DNA from: Actibacterium sp. 188UL27-1
GTDB taxonomy: Bacteria; Pseudomonadota; Alphaproteobacteria; Rhodobacterales; Rhodobacteraceae
DNA: 64,000 nucleotides
Reading direction: 5' to 3'
NCBI RefSeq assembly: GCF_016901225.1
Contig: NZ_JAFEUL010000007.1
Span: 1 to 64,000 of the forward strand
Positions 25,484 to 33,572 of this stretch are shown here, piece by piece (the stretch's first letter is position 1; every line of letters starts with the position of its first letter). The position numbers and the translations under genes were made by a program. The notes beneath the pieces are model-generated. The model was not told the DNA's origin and ran no database searches. It saw only the letters and a program-made list of their open reading frames with translations.

Positions 25484-26317
25484 ATGCGCGATGTGGCAAT
25501 AGGTGACCTGACCCTTGGAAATGACCGCCCCCTGACCATCATCGCGGGCCCTTGCCAGCTTGAAACCCTGGACCATGCACTGGAGATTGCGCGAACCATG
25601 GCCGCCGCCTGTGCCGAAGCCGGGGCGGGTTACGTGTTCAAGGCGAGTTACGACAAGGCCAACCGCACCTCTCTTTCCGGCATGCGCGGCATGGGGATTG
25701 AAGCGGGGCTAGAGGCGCTGGCCACTATCCGGGCAGAGGTGGGTTGCCCCGTTCTGACCGATGTACATTTGCCAGGTGATTGCGCCCAGGTGGCCCAGGC
25801 CGTGGATGTGCTGCAAATCCCCGCCTTTCTGTGCCGCCAGACAGATCTGTTGCTCGCTGCGGGGGAAACCGGCGCGGTGGTGAACATCAAGAAAGGGCAG
25901 TTCCTGGCCCCGTGGGACATGGCGCATGTGGCAGCCAAGGTCGCCAGCACCGGCAATGACCAGATCCTGCTGACCGAGCGCGGCACATCCTTTGGCTATA
26001 ACACGCTGGTCGCTGACATGCGCGCCCTGCCCCAGATGGCCGCGACGGGCTATCCGGTGGTGATGGATGCGACCCATTCCGTGCAGCAACCGGGCGGGCA
26101 AGGCGGATCCAGCGGCGGGCAGCGTGAATTTGCGCCGGTTATGGCCCGGGCTGCCGTCAGTTTGGGCATCGCAGCGGTGTTTATCGAAACGCACCCCACG
26201 CCCGATACGGCCCCGAGTGATGGGCCGAACATGATCCCGCTTGATCAGATGCCCGCCCTGATCCGCCAATTGATGGCCTTTGACGCTTTGGCTAAAGAGG
26301 CGCCAGCTAGAGTTTGA
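25484..26317 (+). CDS. kdsA: 3-deoxy-8-phosphooctulonate synthase (KDO-8-P synthase)
   Basis: 277 residues. It condenses PEP and arabinose-5-phosphate to KDO-8-phosphate for lipid A core or capsule. IIAGPCQLET, KASYDKANRTS, TDVHLPGDCAQVAQ, RGTSFGYNTLVADMR and DATHSVQQPGGQ are intact family motifs. The Cys in GPC, where E. coli KdsA has Asn, points to the metal-dependent class. The next gene (phosphomannomutase) starts 18 bp downstream, suggesting a sugar-nucleotide operon. Confidence 0.96.
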   Translation: MRDVAIGDLTLGNDRPLTIIAGPCQLETLDHALEIARTMAAACAEAGAGYVFKASYDKANRTSLSGMRGMGIEAGLEALATIRAEVGCPVLTDVHLPGDCAQVAQAVDVLQIPAFLCRQTDLLLAAGETGAVVNIKKGQFLAPWDMAHVAAKVASTGNDQILLTERGTSFGYNTLVADMRALPQMAATGYPVVMDATHSVQQPGGQGGSSGGQREFAPVMARAAVSLGIAAVFIETHPTPDTAPSDGPNMIPLDQMPALIRQLMAFDALAKEAPARV

Positions 26318-26335
26318 AATTCCGGGAGAATCCCT

Positions 26336-27832
26336 TTGACCACCCCCCAACCGACCGTTGACCAAAACACCTGGGCCTTTCTGCGTGATGCGATGATCAC
26401 GCCCACAGGGTTTCGTGAATATGATGCCCGCTGGAAGTACCCAGACGCGATCAACCTGCCGGGCATCACGGCCCTGGGGCTAGGTCTGGGCACGCAGATG
26501 CACAAGCGCGGGATTGATCCGGTGATTGCGGTGGGCAACGACTATCGCGACTATTCGCTGTCGATCAAGAACGCCCTGATCCTGGGGCTGATGCGGGCGG
26601 GGATCCAGGTTAAGGACATTGGCCCAGCGTTGAGCCCAATGGCCTATTTTAGCCAATTCCACCTGGATGTGCCTGCGGTGGCGATGGTCACGGCCTCGCA
26701 CAACCCGAACGGCTGGACGGGCGTGAAGATGGGCTTTGACCGGCCCCTGACCCACGGCCCTGACGAGATGGGTGAGCTGCGCGATATCGTTCTGGAGGGC
26801 CGGAGCGAGACCCGCGATGGCGGCAGCTACGAATTCGTGGATGGCGTGATGGAGGCCTATATCGACGATTTATGCGGTGATTTCAAAATGTCGCGCAAGT
26901 TGAAGGTCGTCTGCGCCACCGGCAACGGGACAGCCAGTGCGTTCGCGCCTGCGATTTTCGAGCGGATCGGGGTGGAGGTCGTGCCATCCCATAACGAGTT
27001 GGACTACACCTTCCCGCATTACAACCCGAACCCAGAGGCGATGGAGATGCTGCACGACATGGCGGGCAGCGTGAAAGCGTCGGGGGCTGATTTCGCGTTG
27101 GGCTTTGACGGGGATGGCGATCGCTGTGGAGTGGTAGACGATGAGGGCGAGGAGATCTTTGCCGACAAGGTCGGGGTCATCATGGCGCGGGATCTGTCGA
27201 AGATCTATCCGAATTCGACCTTTGTGGCGGATGTGAAATCGACGGGGCTGTTTGCCAGTGACCCGGAGTTACAGGCCAATGGTGTGACAGCGGATTACTG
27301 GAAGACCGGGCACAGTCACATGAAGCGCCGGGTCAAGGAACTGGGCGCGCTGGCGGGGTTCGAGAAGTCGGGCCATTACTTCCTGGCCGAGCCCGTGGGC
27401 CGTGGTTACGATTGCGGCATGCGGGTGGCGGTTGAAATCTGCAAGCTGATGGACCGCAACCCCGATATGAAGATGTCGGACCTGCGCAAGGCCCTGCCCA
27501 AGACTTTCTCGACCCCCACCATGTCGCCCTATTGCGCCGATACCGAGAAATACGACGTCCTTGCCCGCCTGGTCGACAAGCTGGTGGCGAAACACGACGC
27601 CGGAGAGACCCTGGCCGGTCGCTCCATCAAACAGGTGGTCACGGTGAACGGGGCCCGGGTGATCCTGGACAATGGCGCCTGGGGCCTTGTCCGCGCCAGC
27701 TCCAACACGCCGAATCTGGTGGTGGTCTGCGAAAGCCCCGAAAACGACGCCGAAATGCGCGCCATCTTCACCGACATCGACGCAGTCATCCGCACCGAGC
27801 CATCGGTCGGTGAGTACGATCAGACGATTTAA
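26336..27832 (+). CDS. Phosphomannomutase/phosphoglucomutase
   Basis: 498 residues of the alpha-D-phosphohexomutase family (AlgC/ManB type). The start is TTG 26336 with GGGAG upstream; no ATG lies close by. It shows the phosphoserine loop VTASHNPNGWTGVKMG, the metal loop GFDGDGDRCGVVD, a sugar-binding loop FEKSGHYFLAEP and the phosphate-binding C-terminus (VRASSNTPNLVVVCES). It interconverts hexose 6- and 1-phosphates for GDP-mannose or UDP-glucose. It stands behind kdsA and ends in a clear intrinsic terminator at 27866. Confidence 0.93.
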   Translation: MTTPQPTVDQNTWAFLRDAMITPTGFREYDARWKYPDAINLPGITALGLGLGTQMHKRGIDPVIAVGNDYRDYSLSIKNALILGLMRAGIQVKDIGPALSPMAYFSQFHLDVPAVAMVTASHNPNGWTGVKMGFDRPLTHGPDEMGELRDIVLEGRSETRDGGSYEFVDGVMEAYIDDLCGDFKMSRKLKVVCATGNGTASAFAPAIFERIGVEVVPSHNELDYTFPHYNPNPEAMEMLHDMAGSVKASGADFALGFDGDGDRCGVVDDEGEEIFADKVGVIMARDLSKIYPNSTFVADVKSTGLFASDPELQANGVTADYWKTGHSHMKRRVKELGALAGFEKSGHYFLAEPVGRGYDCGMRVAVEICKLMDRNPDMKMSDLRKALPKTFSTPTMSPYCADTEKYDVLARLVDKLVAKHDAGETLAGRSIKQVVTVNGARVILDNGAWGLVRASSNTPNLVVVCESPENDAEMRAIFTDIDAVIRTEPSVGEYDQTI

Positions 27833-27865
27833 ACTGGCATAGGGTGGGCAATTCTATAAACGATA

Positions 27866-27896
27866 GGCGGGCAATTTGCCCGCCTTAGTTTTTTAT
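27866..27896 (+). terminator. Intrinsic terminator after the phosphohexomutase gene
   Basis: GGCGGGC pairs with GCCCGCC around AATTT (27866-27884), followed by ttagTTTTTTat. It lies 34 bp after the stop and is the best intrinsic terminator in the window. Confidence 0.85.
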
Positions 27897-27990
27897 ATGC
27901 TAACTAATGATATCTGCTGTTCTCTTTTATACTTTCACGGAACCACTTCTTGCTATATATTCAGCTGGTAGGTGAGGAGAAATAAAGCCA

Positions 27991-28356
27991 ATGAATACCT
28001 TTCAAGCAGGCACTCAGTATAATGATTTACAAGGAACTATCGCAGCAGATAGATCCGATAGCAATCGCTTCGTAGATTATCTAGAAAGCAAAAACTATAT
28101 CCGAGATCATGAAATAGTTGCGGCTTACAAACTGAACATTGGCGAAAATCAAGGGCATGATGTATCGGAGATATTCATCACCGTATATTTTGTAAACAAA
28201 GGTGCATTTGAAGAAAAACCGAAAGACGTTAGAGGCGTCGAATTTCGCATCGAGCCCGCCAAATTTCTTTCTTATTTTAAGAGGCTGGATGCCATAATGA
28301 TAACAAAAGGATTAGATTTGTCTGAATTGCGCGTCGATGTCCAACGTATTGATTGA
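27991..28356 (+). CDS. Hypothetical protein, low-GC orphan
   Basis: 121 residues from ATG 27991 with GAGGAG upstream. The gene and its 130-bp upstream region are strikingly AT-rich against their GC-rich surroundings, and codons such as AAA, ATA, GAA and AGA are common. The product is a soluble alpha/beta protein (FVDYLESKNYI, IVAAYKLNIGENQGHDVSEIFITVYF, RRVEFRIEP-like GVEFRIEPAKFLSYFKRLDAI) with no motif I recognise. Size and composition are compatible with an immunity or phage-derived protein, but nothing shows that. It was probably acquired by transfer. It is flanked by an intrinsic terminator on the left and by hairpin repeats on the right. Confidence 0.6.
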   Translation: MNTFQAGTQYNDLQGTIAADRSDSNRFVDYLESKNYIRDHEIVAAYKLNIGENQGHDVSEIFITVYFVNKGAFEEKPKDVRGVEFRIEPAKFLSYFKRLDAIMITKGLDLSELRVDVQRID

Positions 28357-28439
28357 GTTACAACGGATTGGCCCCAGTGTTCGAGTATACATTCAAGTCT
28401 AGACCGGCACTATATGGCTGAGTTTGGCCGTCAAGCTGA

Positions 28440-28560
28440 AGCGGTGCGCTGGCTTTGAAGGATCGCCGGACCGGGGGGCGGCCCGGCGATGGCGCGGCGG
28501 CCTTCGGCCTTGACTCCGCGCTAGGCCGCTGAGCAGCACGCCAGGTTGAGCGGCTTGATC
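28440..28560. repeat. GC-rich hairpin-containing intergenic element
   Basis: The noncoding DNA contains ATCGCCGG (28462-28469) opposed by CCGGCGAT (28483-28490), and a C(TTCG)G tetraloop hairpin at 28499-28509. The composition changes abruptly from the AT-rich gene before it. I associate very similar short GC-rich elements with Rhodobacteraceae intergenic DNA; copy number elsewhere is unknown. Confidence 0.3.
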
Positions 28561-28574
28561 CGTCGAAATCAGGC

Positions 28575-28630
28575 GTAGGGTGGGCAATCTGCCCACCTTT
28601 GCGGCGCGGTGGGCAACTTGCCCACCCTAC
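28575..28630. repeat. Nested inverted repeat (GTAGGGTGGGCAA / TTGCCCACCCTAC)
   Basis: The 13-base arms 28575-28587 and 28618-28630 are perfectly complementary. Each arm also forms its own hairpin (GGTGGGCA...TGCCCACC at 28579-28597 and 28609-28627). The stop codon of the gene at 28627-31122 lies inside the right arm, so the element probably serves as its 3' end. A single half-unit, TAGGGTGGGCAA, recurs at 27840. Confidence 0.65.
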
Positions 28631-31122
28631 CCGTCTTTGCGGATGGTTTGGTTTTGGGGGTCGTAGGGGCTGTCTTCGACCACTTCTGCGGGCCAGAGTT
28701 GGTTTTGGAGTTTGACTTGGAGTTTGGTGCCGGGTGCAGCGTGCTGGGGCGTGACATAGCCCATGGCGATGCTTTTGCCGAAATGGACGGAGTAGCCGCC
28801 GGAGGTGAGGCGGCCGATGCGCTCTTCCCCCGCATACAGGGCTTCGCGGCCCCAGGGGTCGGCGTCTGGGGGGCCATCGATCAGGAGGGTGACGCATTTG
28901 GAACGGATGCCGGTACGCTCCATCGCCTCTTTGCCGTGGAAGTCCTTGGTGAGGTCGACGAAGCGGTCGAGGCCGGCCTCTAGGGGTGTGGCGTCGCGGC
29001 CAAGCTCGGTCCCGAAGGCACGGTAGCTTTTCTCTTGCCGCAGCCAGTTCTGGGCGCGGGCGCCGACGGGTTTGAGGCCATGCGGCGCGCCGGCCTCCAT
29101 GAGACGGTCCCAGAGGTAGGTCTGCATCTCCATCGGGTGGTGAAGCTCCCACCCCAGCTCTCCGGTATAGGCGACGCGGATGGCTTTGACCGGGCACATG
29201 CCAAGCTCGATATTGCGGACCGACAGCCAGGGGAAGCGCTTGTTCGATAGGGCCGTGGCGGGATCGGGGTCGCGGATGAGGCTGGCCAGGACTTCACGAG
29301 ATTTCGGGCCAGCGATGGCGAAGACGCCCCATTGGCTGGTCACGTCCTGTTCGTTGATACGGCCGAAGCGGTCTTCGGTTTCCCAGATCGCCTTGTAGAG
29401 GTTGTCCTGGTCATAGGCGTGCCAGGCCCCGGCGGAGACGAGGTAGTATTCGTTTTCGGCCTCGCGCACGATCGTGTATTCGGTGCGCGTGGTGCCGTGG
29501 GAGGTGAGCGCGTAGGTCAGGTTGATGCGCCCCACCTTGGGCAGCTTGTTGCAGGTGAACCAGTCGAGGAAGGCGGTGGCACCCGGCCCGCTGATGTGGT
29601 GCTTGGCGAAGGCGGTGGCGTCGATCAGGCCGACATTTTCGCGGATGGCCTTGGCCTCTGCCACTGCATATCGCCACCAATCGCCGCGGCGGAAGCTGCG
29701 GGCGTCGTGGTCGAAGCTGTCGGGGGCATCGAGGGAGCCGTAATAGTTAGGCCGCTCCCAACCGTTGACCTGGCCGAATTGGGCACCCAGCGCTTTCTGC
29801 CGGTCATAGGCGGGCGCGGTTTTCAGGGGGCGGCAGGCGGGGCGTTCTTCGTCCGGGTGGTGGAGGATGAAGACGTGGGCATAGCATTCTTCGTTCTTGC
29901 GCATCGCGTATTCGGTGGTGATCCAATCGCCGTAGCGTTTGGGATCAAGGGAGGCCATGTCGATCTCGGCCTCGCCTTCGGTCATGAGCTGTGCGAGGTA
30001 ATGCCCGGTGCCGCCCGCGGCGGTGATGCCAAAGCTGAACCCCTCTGCCAGCCACATGTTTTGCAGGCCCGGCGCGGGGCCAACGAGGGGGTTGCCGTCG
30101 GGCGTGTAGCAGATGGGGCCGTTGAAGTCGTCTTTGAGACCGGCGGTTTCCGAGGACGGAATGCGGTGGATCATGGACATGTATTCCGCTTCGATCCGGT
30201 CGAGGTCGAGGGGGAAGAGGTCGGCGCGGAAACTGTCGGGGCAGCCATATTCGAACCGGGCGGGGGCGCCGTGCTCGTAAGGCCCTAGGATCCAGCCGCC
30301 GCGCTCCTCCCGCACGTACCATTTGGCGTCGGCGTCGCGAAGGACAGGGTGTTCAGGGTTGTTCTTGCGCCATTCCTGCAACGCCGGATCGGGTTCGGTA
30401 ACGATATACTGGTGCTCGACCGGGATGGCGGGGCTTTTGATGCCCAGCAGGCGGGCCGTACGTTGGGCATGGTTGCCGGTGGCGGTGACGACATGTTCGG
30501 CGGTGATGATAACCTGTTCGTCGGACGGGATAAGGTTGCCGCCCTGTTCGACCATCTTTGTGCAGGTGACCTGCCATTCGGACCCGGTCCAGCAATAGGC
30601 GTCGGCCTGCCAGCGCCGTTCGATGGTCACGCCGTGATTGCGGGCGCCTTTGGCCATGGCCTGGGTGACATCGGCGGGGTTGATATAGCCATCGGTGGGG
30701 TGGAGGATGGCGCCTTTCAGATCCTCGGTGCGAACCAGCGGGTAGCGGTCTTTGATCTGGGCCGGCGTCAGCCATTCATAGGGGACGCCGCAAGTTTCGG
30801 CCGTGCTGGCATAGAGCATGTATTCGTCCATGCGGGCCTGGGTCTGCGCCATGCGGAGGTTGCCGACGACCGAAAAGCCGGGGTTTAGGCCGGTCTCCTC
30901 CTCCAGCGTTTTGTAGAACTTGATGGAATAGTCGTGGATATGGGTCGTGGCGTAGGACATGTTGAAGTAGGGGAGCAGACCGGCGGCGTGCCAGGTGGAG
31001 CCTGAGGTCAGCTCGTCCCGCTCCAACAGCATCGTATCCCAGCCCGCCTTTCCCAGGTGGTAGGCGATGCCGGTGCCGACAGCGCCGCCGCCGATCACTA
31101 ATGCTTTTACGTGGGTTTTCAT
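28627..31122 (-). CDS. FAD-dependent oxidoreductase of the GcvT family (dimethylglycine/sarcosine dehydrogenase-like)
   Basis: 831 residues. The N-terminal DAO-type FAD domain begins KALVIGGGAVGTGIAYHLGKAG, with a His in STWHAAGLLP at the usual covalent-flavin position. FAO-M and GcvT folate-binding domains follow (DGNPLVGPAPGLQNMWLAEGFS; LTYALTSHGTTRTEYTIVRE; GELGWELHHPME; RSKCVTLLIDG; YSVHFGKSIAMGYV). Such enzymes demethylate dimethylglycine, sarcosine or related methylated compounds and pass formaldehyde to tetrahydrofolate. Roseobacters use them in glycine betaine and choline breakdown. The exact substrate cannot be fixed without neighbours; none of the betaine genes is adjacent. Confidence 0.88.
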   Translation of the reverse strand: MKTHVKALVIGGGAVGTGIAYHLGKAGWDTMLLERDELTSGSTWHAAGLLPYFNMSYATTHIHDYSIKFYKTLEEETGLNPGFSVVGNLRMAQTQARMDEYMLYASTAETCGVPYEWLTPAQIKDRYPLVRTEDLKGAILHPTDGYINPADVTQAMAKGARNHGVTIERRWQADAYCWTGSEWQVTCTKMVEQGGNLIPSDEQVIITAEHVVTATGNHAQRTARLLGIKSPAIPVEHQYIVTEPDPALQEWRKNNPEHPVLRDADAKWYVREERGGWILGPYEHGAPARFEYGCPDSFRADLFPLDLDRIEAEYMSMIHRIPSSETAGLKDDFNGPICYTPDGNPLVGPAPGLQNMWLAEGFSFGITAAGGTGHYLAQLMTEGEAEIDMASLDPKRYGDWITTEYAMRKNEECYAHVFILHHPDEERPACRPLKTAPAYDRQKALGAQFGQVNGWERPNYYGSLDAPDSFDHDARSFRRGDWWRYAVAEAKAIRENVGLIDATAFAKHHISGPGATAFLDWFTCNKLPKVGRINLTYALTSHGTTRTEYTIVREAENEYYLVSAGAWHAYDQDNLYKAIWETEDRFGRINEQDVTSQWGVFAIAGPKSREVLASLIRDPDPATALSNKRFPWLSVRNIELGMCPVKAIRVAYTGELGWELHHPMEMQTYLWDRLMEAGAPHGLKPVGARAQNWLRQEKSYRAFGTELGRDATPLEAGLDRFVDLTKDFHGKEAMERTGIRSKCVTLLIDGPPDADPWGREALYAGEERIGRLTSGGYSVHFGKSIAMGYVTPQHAAPGTKLQVKLQNQLWPAEVVEDSPYDPQNQTIRKDG

Positions 31123-31328
31123 TGTCCCGACTCCCGACCGTTTTCCCGATACTGTGCCGGATGTGCCGGGGTCGGGACAGGTTCAGCCGACCGATATTAT
31201 TCCGAAACCGACGCGCGCGCATTCGTCACCCAGACCACTTCCCTGTTGTCGGATCGCAAACCGTGCGGCACGCTGACTGAACTGGTGCAATTGAAATTTA
31301 GACATATGTCATTTCAGGAGGGACCTTC

Positions 31329-31961
31329 ATGCATTTGATGAAGGCTGCGAAGATCATGCAAATGGAGTACAATCCGAACGCGCAGGGGTTGCGGGTGCGA
31401 GACAAACATGTGGCGCGCGGGGTTGAGACCTATCTGCTGACCAAGGGTATCGTCGTTGTGCCCGGCACAAATGATTTGCGAGACTGGCAGCGGTTCAACT
31501 TCAAGTTTGACCGGTGGACCTTGCGGTTTGCCGGGACAGCCACGCGGCCCGGCGCGTCAGGCATTCGCTGGCATGGCGGTTTTCCGGAGCATGCTGAGGT
31601 ACTGGATGACTGGATGAAGGATAAGAACCCGCAGCTTTTGATTGGCCATTCGCTGGGCGCGGCCTCGGCCCAGATTGTGGAAGCGAGCCTAGATATACCG
31701 GTCATCGCCTTTGCATCCCCCCAGCCGAAACGCGATGCCCGGGCGTTTCCGGGAGCGCATCACATACTCAACATAAAGCGAAGCGACGATCCGGTTTGCA
31801 AAGTTCCGTCAAAGTTACTGGCCTTTTCGACGCTGGGACGGACGGCGACATTGCGACTTGCACAGATGGAACTTGGGCTGCGGCATAAGATGAAGCATTA
31901 CCTGGCCTTGCTGGGGAAACCGGGCGCACCGGTACCGCAGAGCTGGCCTGTTTCGCCTTAG
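31329..31961 (+). CDS. Lipase class 3-like alpha/beta hydrolase
   Basis: 210 residues from ATG 31329, preceded by GGAGGG. LLIGHSLGAASAQIVEA carries the nucleophile elbow G-H-S-L-G. Upstream GIVVVPGTNDLRDWQRFNFK forms the strand preceding the oxyanion region. IKRSDDPVCKVP may supply the Asp, and a His lies in RHKMKHYL. These features fit a short class-3 lipase fold. There is no signal peptide, so it is cytoplasmic or secreted by other means. The substrate is unknown. Convergent with the PPOX-fold stress gene, sharing a bidirectional terminator. Confidence 0.7.
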   Translation: MHLMKAAKIMQMEYNPNAQGLRVRDKHVARGVETYLLTKGIVVVPGTNDLRDWQRFNFKFDRWTLRFAGTATRPGASGIRWHGGFPEHAEVLDDWMKDKNPQLLIGHSLGAASAQIVEASLDIPVIAFASPQPKRDARAFPGAHHILNIKRSDDPVCKVPSKLLAFSTLGRTATLRLAQMELGLRHKMKHYLALLGKPGAPVPQSWPVSP

Positions 31962-31978
31962 TCGAGCGCAGACGAAAA

Positions 31979-32016
31979 GGCCCCGTCCGCCGTATCAATT
32001 CGCAGGGGACGGGGCC
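31979..32016. terminator. Bidirectional terminator between convergent genes
   Basis: GGCCCCGTCC (31979-31988) pairs with GGACGGGGCC (32007-32016), a perfect 10-bp stem. AAAA precedes it (T tract for the minus-strand gene), and atcttt follows for the plus-strand gene. Confidence 0.75.
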
Positions 32017-32043
32017 ATCTTTGACGCGTTGGGGCGTGACCGG

Positions 32044-32556
32044 TCAGGCCGCTTTATCCCAGGACACCACACGGTGAGTGCCGATATCCGGGCGGTGGGT
32101 TTCGCTCAGATTGGCGCGCAGGATTTCCAAGGCAAAAACGACGCCACTGCCGGTCGAAGACCAGATCGCAGCGTCTTGCAGATCGAGGCAAAGCAACAGG
32201 ATGTTCGGATCATCCTTGCCGCCATCGAAAAATGCAGCTGCGACGCGCGACCACACCTCATCCAGTTTGGCCGGATTTACGACGGGTCGTAGGGTGCCCT
32301 TTAGACAGGCGTGATAGTCATGATCCTTGCCTGTCACGTTGAAATGAGCATCGGCGCCGACATTTGCAGCATGGGCCAAGTCTGTCTCACGCGAGGTGAT
32401 GAACCAGATCTGGCCCGCATCGCGATCCATATACGGCGCCATGGGTTGATAGTGTTGCCCCGACCCGATGACACCCAACATACCAGCATGGATGTCATCA
32501 AGCTGGTCGAACAACTGACCCTTGGCGTCGCGATCTGTGCGGTCCGTGTCGGCCAT
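32044..32556 (-). CDS. Pyridoxamine 5'-phosphate oxidase-fold general stress protein
   Basis: 170 residues matching the 'general stress protein 26' group of flavin/PNPOx split-barrel proteins. LFDQLDDIHAGMLGV, MAPYMDRDAGQIWFITSRETD, the central AHFNVTGKDHDYHACLKG and KLDEVWSRVAAAFFDGGKDDPNI are typical. It probably binds a flavin; the reaction is unknown. It begins 1 bp after the csbD stop, so both stress genes share the EcfG-type promoter at 32795. Confidence 0.88.
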   Translation of the reverse strand: MADTDRTDRDAKGQLFDQLDDIHAGMLGVIGSGQHYQPMAPYMDRDAGQIWFITSRETDLAHAANVGADAHFNVTGKDHDYHACLKGTLRPVVNPAKLDEVWSRVAAAFFDGGKDDPNILLLCLDLQDAAIWSSTGSGVVFALEILRANLSETHRPDIGTHRVVSWDKAA

Positions 32557-32557
32557 G

Positions 32558-32758
32558 TCAGCTGGCCTTTTTCATCCAGTCATCCACCTCATCGCGGGCC
32601 TCTTCTTTGGTCTTGCCGTATTTCGCTTGGATCAACCCTTCGAGCTGCTCGCGGTCGCCTTCGGCTTGCTGCAACTCATCATCGGTCAGCTTGCCCCAGT
32701 TTTCTTTGGCCTTGCCGGTGAATTGCTTCCAGTTTCCTTGTACTTGATCCCAATTCAT
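32558..32758 (-). CDS. CsbD family stress-response protein
   Basis: 66 residues: MNWDQVQGNWKQFTGKAKEN, WGKLTDDELQQAEGDREQLEG and IQAKYGKTKEEARDEVDDW. This is a textbook small, hydrophilic CsbD protein. CsbD-like genes are induced by general stress regulons in many bacteria. The molecular function is unknown. It is the first gene of an operon with the PPOX-fold protein. A GAGATCG ribosome region precedes the ATG, and an EcfG-like promoter lies 37 bp upstream. Confidence 0.95.
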   Translation of the reverse strand: MNWDQVQGNWKQFTGKAKENWGKLTDDELQQAEGDREQLEGLIQAKYGKTKEEARDEVDDWMKKAS

Positions 32759-32794
32759 AACGATCTCCTGTCTGCTGTTTACGTCTAGAGAAGG

Positions 32795-32819
32795 AACGGA
32801 TGGGAGGGGGGATGGTTCC
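32795..32819 (-). promoter_or_regulatory. EcfG-type (general stress response) promoter of csbD operon
   Basis: On the minus strand GGAAC (32815-32819) and CGTT (32795-32798) are separated by exactly 16 bases, the alphaproteobacterial general-stress sigma-factor consensus. The target is a CsbD gene, a typical member of that regulon. Whether this organism has PhyR/NepR/EcfG is not visible here. Confidence 0.65.
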
Positions 32820-32864
32820 CGAAAATCTCAACAAAAAACGGGACGGGTCGCGGTGCGTGTCCGG

Positions 32865-33572
32865 TCAGGGCACGGCGACGCCCAGAATGTCAGGTTCAGG
32901 TGTTTGGTCAAATATCTGGTCGATCCGGTCAACACGGAAGGTGCCACTGATGATCGGGCGGATAAGGCTGCGGCGTGGATTGCCCGGATCGAAGATGGCG
33001 TAGCACATGTAATCTTCCAGCAGGGCGGCCTGTTCTTCATATCCGCGGTCCAGGAAGGCTTCGGGATCGCCCGCTTGATAGAAATAAGGGTCGCGTTGAA
33101 AGACCCCTTCAAACACTGCACGAATGGGGCGATATCCCGTAGTTTCGCGGTTCTGCCACTGCCAGACATGGACCAGCTCGTGGAGCAGGATCAGGGATTG
33201 CGGCATCAGCACTTGCCGGGGCCACCCTTCCATGATGTCGGTCAAATAAAAGTTGCGGGAAAAGTGGACCTGATTGCGAATGGCCCAGGCTGCAGGCGGC
33301 GGTTTCTCTGTCCTTGGGGCAATGCGGTCACAGATGCCGGGTTGGCGGGACAGCGGTTCCGTCGCCGCCGGTTGGACCGGATCAACGGGGCGTGGGTTGA
33401 AACTTTGGGCAACACGAACGCGATCCACATCCAGGGTTGGGCCAAAAACCTCGGTCGCGAAAGCGCGTTCATTGACAGAGAGCGGCCTGCCGCAAGCGCT
33501 CAGCAGCAGCACCGTCAGCAACACGACCGACATACGACACACTAAAAAACCTAATGGCAACAGAAGCTGCAC
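32865..33572 (-). CDS. Putative lipoprotein with zinc-metallopeptidase motif
   Basis: 235 residues. The hydrophobic N-terminus ends in a lipobox LLLSAC (Cys27), so the mature protein is probably a lipoprotein. LILLHELVHVWQWQ contains HELVH (HExxH), and a later E-rich segment (GYEEQAALLEDYM) could give the third ligand. These are features of zincin-type peptidases, but I recognise no named family. The start at 33572 is GTG; ATG 33533 is possible but leaves an unusually short signal. It is separated from csbD by the stress promoter region and starts 1 bp downstream of the dehydrogenase gene's stop. Confidence 0.7.
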   Translation of the reverse strand: MQLLLPLGFLVCRMSVVLLTVLLLSACGRPLSVNERAFATEVFGPTLDVDRVRVAQSFNPRPVDPVQPAATEPLSRQPGICDRIAPRTEKPPPAAWAIRNQVHFSRNFYLTDIMEGWPRQVLMPQSLILLHELVHVWQWQNRETTGYRPIRAVFEGVFQRDPYFYQAGDPEAFLDRGYEEQAALLEDYMCYAIFDPGNPRRSLIRPIISGTFRVDRIDQIFDQTPEPDILGVAVP

